IMG/VR virus record: IMGVR_UViG_3300041964_000083
Coordinates: 1-64,000 of that record
From: a virus
DNA length: 64,000 nt
Reading direction: 5' to 3' (one strand)
Numbering within the stretch: position 1 is the stretch's first letter; each line of letters opens with the position of its first letter. Below the pieces are notes generated by a model, which was not told the origin of the DNA, did not search any database, and saw only the letters and a program-made list of their open reading frames with translations. The translations under genes and the position numbers were made by a program. Below are positions 40,742 through 50,282 of this stretch, piece by piece.

Positions 40742-42553
40742 TTACGAGTAAAATTCAATTTCCGCTATATTCCCGTAACCGCGTTCAGGGGAAACGTATC
40801 GTCCGTATTGAGCTGAAACATTTACCTCCACTTCTTGCCAATCTCTTGTGTTAATTCCAGTCGGAACTGTGTGAGCATTTACGTAGTTGATTCCATCCGA
40901 CGAAAATTCAAATCGACCACCTATGATGCGATCAGCTGTTGTATCATTTTCTCGTCGAGCAAGGTAGCGGATTTTTCGTACTTGCTTAACGCTTCCAAAA
41001 TTTAAACCGCAAATAGCACCGCTGGACGTATTTGAGTCAAAGAAAGTCTCTGGATTTCCATCAAAAACGGAAGCATAGCTGTTTTGCGGGTTGTTACCAT
41101 GAAACCCTTCGGTTCCGAAAGGTGTACCCGTTATTTTTACTCCTGTAGCTTGTTGTACAGTTTGTGCAGATTGTACAGGTGGAGGTGGTGTAGGCGTCGA
41201 ACCTAGCCTGAATCCCTTATGAAACCAAGCCTCAAAACTATCATTCGGAACGGGTCCCTCACCAGGTTGAGGACTAGCCGGATTGGCAGGCTCACGAGTA
41301 TAGAACTTCAAGATAGACTGTGTCCCGGGGTAAGAGATTTCCGGTTTACGAACGGATTGATAAGGTGCTAGAGCTTCGCTTAATTCTGTTAAGCGGAAGT
41401 CACGCTCTCCTAATTCGATGGTGAAAGTTGTAGTAATTATGTTGTAGTTAACTGCTGCTCCAGTATTCGGATCGGTTCCAGAAACAGGGATACTGGCAAC
41501 CACTCGATTTGTTAAAGTTTTAATCGGGTTGTACCGCTGGAACAACGCTAAGAAAGCTGCTTCAGCTTCGGTTAACGTTGTTTTGGTTGCAACTTCTGTT
41601 TGTAATCCTTGAATCGCCGTATTTTGAGCTTCGTTAACTTGTTGTACGCCAGCAATGGCTGTATTTTGAGCTTCGTTAACCTGCTCAATCTGGGTAACCT
41701 GAGAATTAAGAGAGGAAATTTCCGCGTCTTGTGCCAAATCTTTGGCTTGAATAGATGCGATTGACTGCTGCTGACTCTCGTTAAGCTGCTGAACGCTTGT
41801 AACATCATCTCGCAACGTATCCAAGTTGCGGTCAACACCATTTCTCCAATCGATAAAAGCTTGAGAGAAATCGAGCGAGTTTACGCCATCAATTGACAAA
41901 ACCCTGAAAAATTCAGAATTAACGTGTGCAGTCAGTCGATTTGCGGTTAGCGTTAGAAAAGTGGCGGGGTTAACACCTAAGTCTTGAACCCGACCAAAAG
42001 GCTGTAGAGGAAGCGCTGTAGCGGTAGGCTCGTCGCTGACGTACCAATGAGAATTAGCAGCTGTACCCGCATCAACAAAAATTAACTGACCGTTTTGGAA
42101 GGCGTCAGTTGTTGGGAATCTAGGGTCGCGGCTTCCATTTGGTAGATAGATCCCATTGTCGGCGGGGTTTGCGGGGTCATAGACCAAAATTAAATTGCTG
42201 TAGCCATCGGTTGCTGCCGGATCGATTCCTGGCACGGTTGGGGCAACTTCTTCCGCAGAACCAACCATTGCACTAACAACAATGCGATCGCGTACTCCCT
42301 CAACTGCTGCGGTTAGTCGTTGATTAACTTGGTTAATAGCTTGTTGCAGCTGGGCATTAAGTGCGTCGTCCCCAGCGCGTTGAGTAGCTTCAGCATTAAC
42401 AATTAAATTAGTAAGGCTTCCTTTTAACTGTTCAAGTTGGATAACCGCAACTTGATCGCTTGGGGCAATACCGGAATTAATTCGTGAAGGGGGTGTTCCT
42501 GTCAGAATTGAGCCTGTGTACTCGATTTGGCGTCCTTCAAAAACTTGCACCAT
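40742..42553 (-). CDS. Tail fibre/receptor-binding protein with discoidin-like C-terminus
   Basis: A 603-residue elongated protein. N-terminal ~90 residues are helical. A beta-rich block follows (NLILVYDPANPADNGIYLPNG...), then a coiled coil with duplicated QVNEAQNTAI units (residues ~250-320), and a shaft region. The last ~135 residues read as an F5/8 type C (discoidin-like) domain (YASVFDGNPETFFDSNTSSG, LNFGSVKQVRKIRYLARREN, GGRFEFSSDG), suited to binding surface glycans. It is the likely host-recognition element. Confidence 0.7.
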   Translation of the reverse strand: MVQVFEGRQIEYTGSILTGTPPSRINSGIAPSDQVAVIQLEQLKGSLTNLIVNAEATQRAGDDALNAQLQQAINQVNQRLTAAVEGVRDRIVVSAMVGSAEEVAPTVPGIDPAATDGYSNLILVYDPANPADNGIYLPNGSRDPRFPTTDAFQNGQLIFVDAGTAANSHWYVSDEPTATALPLQPFGRVQDLGVNPATFLTLTANRLTAHVNSEFFRVLSIDGVNSLDFSQAFIDWRNGVDRNLDTLRDDVTSVQQLNESQQQSIASIQAKDLAQDAEISSLNSQVTQIEQVNEAQNTAIAGVQQVNEAQNTAIQGLQTEVATKTTLTEAEAAFLALFQRYNPIKTLTNRVVASIPVSGTDPNTGAAVNYNIITTTFTIELGERDFRLTELSEALAPYQSVRKPEISYPGTQSILKFYTREPANPASPQPGEGPVPNDSFEAWFHKGFRLGSTPTPPPPVQSAQTVQQATGVKITGTPFGTEGFHGNNPQNSYASVFDGNPETFFDSNTSSGAICGLNFGSVKQVRKIRYLARRENDTTADRIIGGRFEFSSDGINYVNAHTVPTGINTRDWQEVEVNVSAQYGRYVSPERGYGNIAEIEFYS

Positions 42554-42643
42554 TCTTTTTCCTTGCCTTAAATTTGCTAATGTCTGTCACCATCCTAGAG
42601 TTGTAATGTGGTTAAAATTAAGTATGTTAAAAAATACTGCATT

Positions 42644-42946
42644 ATGCTCTCAAATGTGCAGCCTACAAGCGTTCTAGCCGCATCAAAAAAGAAAGGGCGT
42701 CCAAAAAAGTCTCCAGAAAAAATAGCAATAGAGACTTTAGGACGCAAAATCAAGAGACGACGTGAAGCAAAAAGAATGAGCAAATCTCAACTAGCTCAAG
42801 AAGCCGGACACGGTTTGTATCGACAAGCAATTGATAAAATAGAGCGCGGTAAACAGCTACCTTCTATTTTTCAGTTAGTCGCGATCGCAAAAAAATTAGA
42901 CGCTGACCTTCTCCATTGGTTAAGTATTTTCGACTCTGTTAATTAA
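42644..42946 (+). CDS. Xre HTH regulator with AT-hook-like N-terminus
   Basis: A 100-residue protein. KKKGRPKKSPEK is an AT-hook-like basic patch; then LGRKIKRRREAKRMSKSQLAQEAG and YRQAIDKIERGKQLPSIFQLVAIAKKL form a Cro/CI-type HTH. Divergent from the fibre gene, it probably controls late or fibre expression. Confidence 0.8.
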   Translation: MLSNVQPTSVLAASKKKGRPKKSPEKIAIETLGRKIKRRREAKRMSKSQLAQEAGHGLYRQAIDKIERGKQLPSIFQLVAIAKKLDADLLHWLSIFDSVN

Positions 42947-43272
42947 GGTTGAGCTATGATGCAGACTTCAAATATACCTTTTGCAATAGGTTCGCCTTTT
43001 GACCAAAATTGACACTCTAGATAATCACCTCGAACACAAACAGCCTTAACGCTTACCTCTGCTTGACTTTCGGAATAAGAAGCGGTTTCCCTAAATGGTC
43101 CCCATTGGAATCGATTATCCCCCAATCCGGTGGGGACTCGAAAAGTTGTGACTATGAATTCACCCGATGACACTTCGGTTTTGTTTATTAAAGGTAGCCA
43201 TTCGGGATAACCAATTCTAAGCTTAAGTTGTCCTCGTCGTGGGTGTCGTCCTGGTGAAAGTGAAGTTGTCAT
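42943..43272 (-). CDS. Hypothetical, possible virion protein
   Basis: A 109-residue beta-rich protein with a basic N-terminus. It overlaps its upstream partner by four bases and the regulator end by four. Family unknown. Confidence 0.45.
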   Translation of the reverse strand: MTTSLSPGRHPRRGQLKLRIGYPEWLPLINKTEVSSGEFIVTTFRVPTGLGDNRFQWGPFRETASYSESQAEVSVKAVCVRGDYLECQFWSKGEPIAKGIFEVCIIAQP

Positions 43273-43721
43273 CTTTCTTCATCGACTATAAAGCTGATTT
43301 GAAAGGGTTGTCCTTTTGGGTCATAACTGGTGCTGACAAGATAATTTCCATCGGTAGCCGCTGCTGAAACAATGGCATCAGGCTTTAGAGGTTGTCCATC
43401 TACTTCTCCTACATCATCTCCATCATTTTTAATTGAAAAAGCTGATATCCCATAAGGCGTCTCTCCTGGTTCTTGGGTTGTAATAATCTCAAGGCGTTGT
43501 GCTTTTTTTTGGGTTAGACTACTAACACTTCCACCTGTTGAAGTACTACGACTGTTATTCCACAGCAATCGTAATACCAGTTTTTGCCAATCAGACAGCA
43601 GCGTTTCTTTCCACCCGCTAGGCGTCCAATATTTTAAATACGCGATCGCCTCTTCTGGCAAGGGTGCAACAAGCTTATCTAATTGAGCTGTTATTTTTTC
43701 GCGGTTTGGGTTGGCAACCAT
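43269..43721 (-). CDS. Hypothetical, possible virion protein
   Basis: A 150-residue protein: helical N-terminal half (KITAQLDKLVAPLPEEAIAYLKYW) and beta-rich C-terminal half. It is the first gene of a two-gene minus unit diverging from the head module. Not recognised. Confidence 0.45.
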   Translation of the reverse strand: MVANPNREKITAQLDKLVAPLPEEAIAYLKYWTPSGWKETLLSDWQKLVLRLLWNNSRSTSTGGSVSSLTQKKAQRLEIITTQEPGETPYGISAFSIKNDGDDVGEVDGQPLKPDAIVSAAATDGNYLVSTSYDPKGQPFQISFIVDEER

Positions 43722-43795
43722 AATACTACTCAAAATTGAATCAAAAATATATTGAAGCGACTTATACGATTAAGTTGGGGTTTCTCCTCAATTTT

Positions 43796-44224
43796 ATGCC
43801 CAAAACTCTATCTGAGCATTATAAAAGTTACGATCACGCAACATCCCAAAAAATGACTGAACACAACAAGTCTGGTGGAGATGTTCGCAAGCCCGTGCGG
43901 AAGGTCGGCAACGCATCAACGCAAGGTAAATATGATCGCGCAAAATTTAATCATCGCAAAGCTATGCAAATTCTCAAGCGTGGCGACCCGTTAACTGATA
44001 AAGATGGGATGCCAACTCCTGCGGCTATGCAATTTAAGCGATGGGCAGAGAAGGTTCCGAAAACAATGGAAGACGTAAAGGGAATACGCGATCGCGCCGA
44101 GAAACAAAAAGCCTCCTACAGTAAAAAACTAGGTAAGGGTGATTGTGGCGGAACGTGTGCTTGCAATAGCTGCTCTGGGCGTAGTGACGCTTATTTAGCT
44201 GGATTTTGGAGCGTGTCTCGATGA
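43796..44224 (+). CDS. Basic protein with cysteine-rich end and DAYLxGF motif
   Basis: A 142-residue, strongly basic protein. Its end DCGGTCACNSCSG-RSDAYLAGFW contains a clustered-cysteine stretch and the DAYL-x-GF motif found next to the cysteine signature in other proteins of this region. It overlaps the next start (ATGA). Role unknown, but it links the head module to the cysteine-signature family. Confidence 0.5.
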   Translation: MPKTLSEHYKSYDHATSQKMTEHNKSGGDVRKPVRKVGNASTQGKYDRAKFNHRKAMQILKRGDPLTDKDGMPTPAAMQFKRWAEKVPKTMEDVKGIRDRAEKQKASYSKKLGKGDCGGTCACNSCSGRSDAYLAGFWSVSR

Positions 44225-45399
44225 TTAATCGTTGGTTTCAAGAACAAATACTTGCGTACCTCGACCCAGATAATGCCAAGGCACTGGCACGATTAGATAG
44301 CAAAAGCCTTGAAGAGGAGTTTCAAACGGTTGTTCAACTCCTTGTTGATGCTCCTGATGACATCCGAATAGATGATGGGGTTGAGCCAACTGAAACATTG
44401 GTTGAGCAGATAAGCGATCGCGTAACATCCACGGTTATTAATCTGTTTGCGCCAGTTCTCGCCAAAATTGAATCCAAGTTATCTAGATCTGACAACGAAA
44501 CGTTGTCAACTGAAGAACTATTACCTGCAATTACCCGATCAGATGCTAACGTTCCTATTAAACGTGTAGTCAAACATCAAGGATTTGAGATTGGCATTAC
44601 GCACGAGAAGGATGCCATACGTTTCCCTTACTCGTTACCCCTATCGGCTGGGTATGGGCATATTCGACGCTCATACGGCGCAGCCGAGGACAAGAAGGCT
44701 ATCGATGTGTACTGGGGTGGGGATGAATCGGCTACAGATGTATATAGAGTGCGCCAACTCAACCCTGATACAGGGTTTGTAGCAGAACACGACTACTTCA
44801 TGGGGTTTGGTGGAGAAGATGCTCCTAAAGCGATTAGGGAGCTATATCTTCGACATTTAGGACAAAAGCGGTTTGGTGGGTTAGAGAAAGTAGATTTATC
44901 TCAGATTACCCAATATCAAGATAAACCATCAGAAGTGATTCCAGAAGGACATCATTGGGTAAAAAACGATAACGTCGTGGGTGGTGGTTACATCCGACGA
45001 AATTGGCGAGAACAAAAAAAAACTGACAACGATGCGTTGTTAACCGATTGGGATAATCTTCGCTACGATTCTCCAAATCAAGATGATTGGGATGATTCAG
45101 ACTACATAATTGACCACACAATGCAGCAATCGGGCAAAGTGTTCAATCGTTGGCTATCTAAGATTCAAGACTGGGTGGGCGAACAAGGAAGTTTAGAGAA
45201 TGCACGCGATCGCATTCATGAACTTTACCAACACCTTGACGGAAAACAACTCGCCCAAGTTTTAGAGCAAGGAATGACATTAGCAGATTTGAGCGGACGT
45301 TTAGCTGTGGTAACCGAAAGTGCCGAAGACGAAGAAGAAGCCAACACTGGCGCAGAAGAAGAAAGTCAAGACCGTGATGCATCGATGGAAAGAGGGTAA
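44221..45399 (+). CDS. Portal C-terminus-like protein with inserted pyrophosphatase-like domain
   Basis: A 392-residue protein. Its C-terminal ~80 residues (WLSKIQDWVGEQGSLENARD, then ALAQVLEQGMTLADLSGR-like) resemble the end of Mu-type portal proteins (DUF935). Between residues ~115 and 225, FEIGITHEKDAIRF, AGYGHIRRSYGAAEDKKAIDV and GFGGEDAPKAIRELYL match the inorganic-pyrophosphatase-like domain reported in phage polyvalent proteins. No portal N-terminus is present. Two palindromic repeat copies lie in frame within it. Confidence 0.55.
   Translation: MINRWFQEQILAYLDPDNAKALARLDSKSLEEEFQTVVQLLVDAPDDIRIDDGVEPTETLVEQISDRVTSTVINLFAPVLAKIESKLSRSDNETLSTEELLPAITRSDANVPIKRVVKHQGFEIGITHEKDAIRFPYSLPLSAGYGHIRRSYGAAEDKKAIDVYWGGDESATDVYRVRQLNPDTGFVAEHDYFMGFGGEDAPKAIRELYLRHLGQKRFGGLEKVDLSQITQYQDKPSEVIPEGHHWVKNDNVVGGGYIRRNWREQKKTDNDALLTDWDNLRYDSPNQDDWDDSDYIIDHTMQQSGKVFNRWLSKIQDWVGEQGSLENARDRIHELYQHLDGKQLAQVLEQGMTLADLSGRLAVVTESAEDEEEANTGAEEESQDRDASMERG
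44490..44508. repeat. Dispersed palindrome, copy 8 (in coding sequence)
   Basis: TGACAAC, spacer GAAAC, GTTGTCA, in frame (SDNETLS) in the portal-like gene. Confidence 0.75.
45024..45042. repeat. Dispersed palindrome, copy 9 (in coding sequence)
   Basis: TGACAAC, spacer GATGC, GTTGTTA, one arm position changed. In frame within the portal-like gene. Confidence 0.65.
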
Positions 45400-47062
45400 G
45401 CTTCATGTCGGCAAGTCTGACAAAATCGTGACTTCACAAAAACAGGCGGTCGTGATCGCGTTAAATCAATCGGGGTTATCCAATCGCAAAAAAAAGGCTC
45501 ATAGAAAAGATGCTGATAATGCTATTAATATCAGTCTTGCGCTCAAGCGAATTATTGGTTCGGTATATCGCGATGGTGTAGACGCAGTTCTTTCTTATGA
45601 TACGGATGCGACAGGTGGGATATCAGGGTTATTCCGTGATGGTCGTGAAGTATTTGATTACAGTATTGCCCCAACCGGACAAATCATGTATGTTGAAGTT
45701 GCTGATGCGAGACGGGATGCTTACCTAGAAGGGTTTTATCTGGCAGGGCGAGTACCTGATTGCAGCATTAGTAATACGTATACAAAATCAGTTTTAGAGA
45801 CAGAGCTAACACGAATAGATACTAAAAAATCACGCAAATGTAGTAGTGGTAAGTCTTGTGGCGGTAGTTGTATCGCTAAAGGTTTTAGGTGTGTTCAACA
45901 ACTTGGTCAAGGCGAACAACTTGCAGTTAAACGAATATCTCAAACTATAAAAGCCCAAAAAAGCAAAAAACAATCTCCGTTAGATACATTGAAACGTCAT
46001 GCACCAATTCTTGCTGGGATTGCAGGCGCAGGGTTGTTAGGTGCTGCGGCAGTAGGAGTCGCAATGGCAAACCAAGGCAAGCCATCTCCTACAACTACGC
46101 CTGTTAAACCTAAAGAGTATTCACCTACAACTCCTGCACAAAATCCGACATCACAACCCAAGCCACAAGCACCAGCAACAAAAAAACAATCCGGTGTAGC
46201 TGACCCGTGGGATGGACCAGAACCCGATCCTTGGGAAGGGCAAGTCACGCCAAGACCAGATACACCTCAACCTAAAACAACTCCCAAAATTACACCAGGC
46301 GCTACACCACAATTAGTACCATCACCACAACCAAAACCCCAAAACGAGGAATTTCTTCGGGAATCCACAGCTAGTGAGGCTGAAGCTGCTAAAAACACGT
46401 TACTTAATAAAAATACCGGATATAAACTTAATGAAGCTCTGGATATCCAAGGATTTGATAGCGATACAGCAAGCAAGCTAAACCATACTGTTAATCAAAT
46501 TCATAAAACAGTAAATATTCCTAATTTGTCCAAAATCCCTGTTCAGCCGTCTACGGATGGTAAAGACGACGGTAATTATTATTCTGCAACTTGTACTGAC
46601 GGTAAAACAGGTGCGTTTTTAGGACGAGTACCATTAAAGATTGAACTAGATCCAAACGGTAATCGCAAAGAATCAGCGCTTGTTCACGAAGTTGGACATT
46701 TTATTCACCATTCTGCAATTGGCGATCCTAAAGAAGGGTATAAGGGCAAAATAAAGCCTGAAATGCAAGAGTTATTTAATGCTGTAAACAAGACAAATGC
46801 TGTAAAAAAACTCGATAAGTTAGTACGTACTGCTCGAAACCAAGATATTCGTGAGCGGGCAAATTATCTCAACCAACCAGAAGAATTGTTTGCTCGTGCT
46901 TTTACTCAATACATTGCTAAAAAATCTGGTTCTAAGATATTACAAGTGCAAGTCAAGATGGGGCAAAAAGGCAAAGCCGTTGAATACTGGGATGATCGCG
47001 AATTTAGTCGTACTGTAGAACCTGCAATGGATAAATTTGCTAAAGATATGGGATGGAGATAA
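45377..47062 (+). CDS. Modular protein: DUF6496-like, cysteine signature, membrane segment, zincin peptidase
   Basis: A 561-residue protein (GTG 45320 possible). Order: a DUF6496-like basic start (MHRWKEGKLHVGKSDKIV); a beta-rich N-module (DGVDAVLSYDTDATGGISG, then GREVFDYSIAP) ending in DAYLEGF; the cysteine signature CSSGKSCGGSCIAKGFRC; a Gly/Ala membrane segment; a Pro/Thr-rich linker; and a zincin domain with HEVGHFIHH (His437) and a downstream EELFARAF Glu. The tail ends FAKDMGWR, shared with other members. It is likely a membrane-inserted virion or effector peptidase. Confidence 0.7.
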   Translation: MHRWKEGKLHVGKSDKIVTSQKQAVVIALNQSGLSNRKKKAHRKDADNAINISLALKRIIGSVYRDGVDAVLSYDTDATGGISGLFRDGREVFDYSIAPTGQIMYVEVADARRDAYLEGFYLAGRVPDCSISNTYTKSVLETELTRIDTKKSRKCSSGKSCGGSCIAKGFRCVQQLGQGEQLAVKRISQTIKAQKSKKQSPLDTLKRHAPILAGIAGAGLLGAAAVGVAMANQGKPSPTTTPVKPKEYSPTTPAQNPTSQPKPQAPATKKQSGVADPWDGPEPDPWEGQVTPRPDTPQPKTTPKITPGATPQLVPSPQPKPQNEEFLRESTASEAEAAKNTLLNKNTGYKLNEALDIQGFDSDTASKLNHTVNQIHKTVNIPNLSKIPVQPSTDGKDDGNYYSATCTDGKTGAFLGRVPLKIELDPNGNRKESALVHEVGHFIHHSAIGDPKEGYKGKIKPEMQELFNAVNKTNAVKKLDKLVRTARNQDIRERANYLNQPEELFARAFTQYIAKKSGSKILQVQVKMGQKGKAVEYWDDREFSRTVEPAMDKFAKDMGWR

Positions 47063-47307
47063 TGTTTAACTCTATAGAACAGATACAACAAGATTATAAA
47101 ATTGGTGTTGGAACCGCCAGTTTTCTTTATACGCTTGGGTACATACCAGCGCTTGAACGTTTTCCTAAATCAATCCCGATAGAAGATTTAGTAAGTATTT
47201 TTCAAAAAGAAGAGACATTAACTCCAGAAGAATCCCAGCTTATGGTGCGATGGAATAGAGGTGATATTCATCGCAGTCGTGCTGTCAATGTGCTTGTGGA
47301 GGTTTAG
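47062..47307 (+). CDS. Small hypothetical protein
   Basis: An 81-residue protein starting at a TAATG overlap with the peptidase gene. It has a helical, HTH-like look ([22 protein letters not shown] ... [15 protein letters not shown]) without a clear family. Its position right after a putative peptidase effector could suit an immunity or chaperone role, which is untested. Confidence 0.45.
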   Translation: MFNSIEQIQQDYKIGVGTASFLYTLGYIPALERFPKSIPIEDLVSIFQKEETLTPEESQLMVRWNRGDIHRSRAVNVLVEV

Positions 47308-47312
47308 ATATT

Positions 47313-48203
47313 ATGACAAGTTCAGCTTACTATCAGAGTTTTGTTGAAACAACTAATAGGGTGAGACGCGATCGCATTAAAGAACGTACTGGTCGTGTGC
47401 GTTTTACAAAAGCAAAGTGCAAAAAAGGTAAGCCTTGTGGCGATATCTGCATACCTCAAAAAGCTAAATGTAATGAAGGAAATGTTCGCCCACCTAAATC
47501 ACAAGCAAATAGCATAGCCGCAAATGCTATTAGGGGTGCGGTGGCGGTAGCTGGTTTGGCTTTAGGGGCTAAAATGATTCAAGATATACAAAAAGAAGGC
47601 GAAGAAATAAAACAAGCTAAAGAAAAAGTAGCTGCTGCTGGCAAGTACAACGAAAATTTAAATAATTGGAATAAAAAATATGCAGGTAAACAATATACCG
47701 AGTTCACAACAGAAGAATGGGAACAAGCCCGTGATGAGTTTCAAAAGAATCGAGAAGAATTTAAGCGCAAAGCTGGCTTTGACCCAGATCCAGGATTTGA
47801 TGACCGATGGAAACAATCTGTAGGTTCAGGAAAACACAAACCAGATCCCGTCAAAAACGAACAAGGTAAAGCTTATTATGACGTGTTAGGTGTGCCTAAA
47901 AATGCGTCACCTCAACAAATCAAAGCGGCTTACCGCAAGCTTGCAGCACAGCTTCATCCGGATAATCGTGAAACAGGCAACCCAGATAAGTTCAGAGAAG
48001 CGACTGAAGCTTATGAAAAAGCTCAAGCACACAAAGGTTCTGCAAGAGGCAAAGGTAATCGCAAGGATAGCGTTTGGGACGACATTGAATCTGCTTATAA
48101 TGAGGCAATAGCACAACATCCAGCAATGCCCAGTAGCTACTGGTACAACTTTTCAACATACGACCCATACAACGCTTGGCGTAAGCCACTTGATTTGCTA
48201 TGA
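47313..48203 (+). CDS. Cysteine-signature protein with J-domain
   Basis: A 296-residue protein. N-terminus [18 protein letters not shown]; signature [18 protein letters not shown]; a Gly/Ala segment ([18 protein letters not shown]); a charged helical region; a J-domain with [16 protein letters not shown] and LHPDNRE; and a tail ending [11 protein letters not shown]. The J-domain would engage Hsp70. The N-terminus is shared with the next gene, and the tail matches the end of the DUF2213 protein. Confidence 0.75.
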   Translation: MTSSAYYQSFVETTNRVRRDRIKERTGRVRFTKAKCKKGKPCGDICIPQKAKCNEGNVRPPKSQANSIAANAIRGAVAVAGLALGAKMIQDIQKEGEEIKQAKEKVAAAGKYNENLNNWNKKYAGKQYTEFTTEEWEQARDEFQKNREEFKRKAGFDPDPGFDDRWKQSVGSGKHKPDPVKNEQGKAYYDVLGVPKNASPQQIKAAYRKLAAQLHPDNRETGNPDKFREATEAYEKAQAHKGSARGKGNRKDSVWDDIESAYNEAIAQHPAMPSSYWYNFSTYDPYNAWRKPLDLL

Positions 48204-48550
48204 ATAGTGCCGCTTATTACACCAGTTTTATTCAGACAACTGCTAGGGTAAGACGTGATCGTGCCTTACGTGCTAAACCCAAATGTAAACCCGGAAATAA
48301 ACCTTGTGGGCAACGCTGCATCCCACAAGAAGACATATGTCGTCAAAATAGCGCGGGTATGCGAGGAGCTATTCCTGCTGCACTAGCAGCTACGGCTGTC
48401 CTAGCAACAGCTGGAACTTTGTATGCTAAAAACAAGCAACGCCAAAAAAGTCAAACTGAAGATAAAGAACTTGACGAAGGATGGAACCGTCTAGGACATG
48501 AAAGTACTGAAATTTTGAGAAGAGTGCAAGGAAAAAAGAAAAGAAGCTAG
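48200..48550 (+). CDS. Small cysteine-signature membrane protein
   Basis: A 116-residue protein: N-terminus [19 protein letters not shown] as in the previous gene, signature [19 protein letters not shown], a membrane segment ([19 protein letters not shown]) and a basic tail (GKKKRS). It has no effector domain, so it is the minimal form of the family. It starts in an ATGA overlap. Confidence 0.7.
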   Translation: MNSAAYYTSFIQTTARVRRDRALRAKPKCKPGNKPCGQRCIPQEDICRQNSAGMRGAIPAALAATAVLATAGTLYAKNKQRQKSQTEDKELDEGWNRLGHESTEILRRVQGKKKRS

Positions 48551-48568
48551 TTTTGAGTTATCTTTACA

Positions 48569-49318
48569 GTGCCAAAGCGACCAGAATATTTAAACCAACC
48601 ATTTCAGGAAGCAATTGATTACTTTAAAGACAAAGTACCTTTTCCAACGCAACGTGGGCAGAAAGTGCCTGAAGGTTTCCACGACCACGCTTTCACTATC
48701 ACAGGACTTACCAAAGGCAGTTTACTAGAAGATGCCAAGTGGCTTATTGAACGGGCAATGGAAGACGGTACAGGACTAGACGACTTCACCCGTCAATTTA
48801 ATCGCTTAATTGGGCGCAAGGGATGGCAACCTGGTGATCGCCGCATTCAAACTATTTTTGACACTAATATTCGTCGCAGTTATAGTGCAGGACGGCGTGA
48901 GCAAATGCTTGACCCCGACATAGCTGATCGTCGTCCGGGTTGGATGTGGATTCATAGGACGCCAGGGAAAGAAGAAGGTGGAACACCCAGACTACACCAC
49001 CAAGCGTTGCATCGCAAAGTATTTAGGAATACTGAGACATTTTGGGATAAAGCCTTTGCTCCCTGCGGATTTGGCTGTCGCTGTACTGTTATGACGTTAA
49101 GCGAGAAACAAATGGAACGCATGGGTGTTACGTATGAAACTCCACCTAATCCTAATACCATTGCAGAACCTGGGTTTAGGAGTGCCGCAGGTTCATCGCC
49201 TAAAGAATCGCGACAACAAATCCTAAAAGACGGATTAACGGGTCTTTCTCCTAGCATTAGAGAAGTGGTGGAAAAAGACCTTAGCGCCAAAGGAGTTTTG
49301 GACGATGGTAACGATTAG
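48569..49318 (+). CDS. Mu gpF-like minor head protein (MuF)
   Basis: A 249-residue protein. DRRIQTIFDTNIRRSYSAGRREQ, RPGWMWIHRT, HHQALHRKVF and CGFGCRCTVMTLSEKQ match the MuF family, which joins portal and capsid in Mu-like phages. No toxin domain is attached here, unlike many MuF proteins; instead, domain-bearing proteins flank it. The start is GTG 48569. Confidence 0.85.
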   Translation: MPKRPEYLNQPFQEAIDYFKDKVPFPTQRGQKVPEGFHDHAFTITGLTKGSLLEDAKWLIERAMEDGTGLDDFTRQFNRLIGRKGWQPGDRRIQTIFDTNIRRSYSAGRREQMLDPDIADRRPGWMWIHRTPGKEEGGTPRLHHQALHRKVFRNTETFWDKAFAPCGFGCRCTVMTLSEKQMERMGVTYETPPNPNTIAEPGFRSAAGSSPKESRQQILKDGLTGLSPSIREVVEKDLSAKGVLDDGND

Positions 49319-49760
49319 TGCTGCAATAAGCGATCGCGAACTCAAAGATAAACTTACCCAACTTCAGCAGGTTACAGCCGATTTAGGTAAACTCAAGCTT
49401 GTTGTAGGAACTCCTATCAAATACATGAAACAGCATCAGTTAGGTACAAATGGAATGACAAAACGAGAGTTTTTGGGGATTAGTCGAACTGATCGCCAAG
49501 AAATAATTGAAATTTTTGATGATGCTATAGCCGAGCCTGTACCAAGAGGTGCTGAAATTGCTTTACGTGAATGCGGTGAAACGTTACTCCTAAGTATAGA
49601 TACCCGTTGGGATAGAGAAATTGCGCCAGATGGTACACCTTGGAAGAAAAACACACCTTACACAAGAAGGTTAAAAAAAGCCAAAGGACGAATACTAAAA
49701 ACATTGCAATCTACAGGTCTAGCACGCGCAAGCATTAACTACCAAATCATTCGTGAGTAA
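49305..49760 (+). CDS. Mu gpG-like virion morphogenesis protein
   Basis: A 151-residue protein. YMKQHQLGTNGMTKREFLGI, IALRECGETLLLSIDTRWD and APDGTPWKKNTPYTRRLKK with RILKTLQSTG follow the phage virion-morphogenesis (gpG/tail completion) pattern. It overlaps MuF by 14 bases and the convergent HTH gene by 42. Confidence 0.75.
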   Translation: MVTISAAISDRELKDKLTQLQQVTADLGKLKLVVGTPIKYMKQHQLGTNGMTKREFLGISRTDRQEIIEIFDDAIAEPVPRGAEIALRECGETLLLSIDTRWDREIAPDGTPWKKNTPYTRRLKKAKGRILKTLQSTGLARASINYQIIRE

Positions 49761-50282
49761 GTCACAAAGAGCATCATCTAACTGCTTAAATTCCTCACAC
49801 TCTCGCAGTATTCGTGCGATCGCCCACACCTCAAGCAAATAAATTCGGACGAAGCCTGATTCAATTCGCCACAACAAAGCAGCGTCTATTCCTGTTCGTC
49901 TTGACAGTTCGTTTCTATTTATTCCAACGTTCAGTCTAGACTTGCAAATTAAAACACCTGTTTGTTTATGGATATCACGAGTTCCGTGATTTCCTTTGGG
50001 AAAATGTGTATCTAAAACTAATTTAAGCTGTGCAATTTCAGGTGAATACACACTAAACAGGCTAGCAATATCCTTGACTTCAAATAAATCTAATTTTCTG
50101 ATTCCATGTTCTATATATTCAACGCTAGTGCGATTTAGGTTAATTAATTCCCCTAGTTTTTCTTGCGTAATTATGTTTCGATGATTACGCCGACGCAGGT
50201 TATAGATAATTTTCCCCAATGCTTTATATGGGTTCACACCTAAATAGGATATATTTTTTTCTGAGATTTTACGCTGCATCAC
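49719..50282 (-). CDS. Regulator with two HTH domains inside head module
   Basis: A 187-residue protein with two Xre-like units: LGKIIYNLRRRN, TQEKLGELINLNRTSVEYIE and, after ~50 residues, NRNELSRRTGIDAALLWRIE. It is on the opposite strand from the structural genes on both sides, like a moron expressed from the prophage. Its 3' end overlaps gpG. Confidence 0.7.
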   Translation of the reverse strand: MMQRKISEKNISYLGVNPYKALGKIIYNLRRRNHRNIITQEKLGELINLNRTSVEYIEHGIRKLDLFEVKDIASLFSVYSPEIAQLKLVLDTHFPKGNHGTRDIHKQTGVLICKSRLNVGINRNELSRRTGIDAALLWRIESGFVRIYLLEVWAIARILRECEEFKQLDDALCDLLTNDLVVNACAC

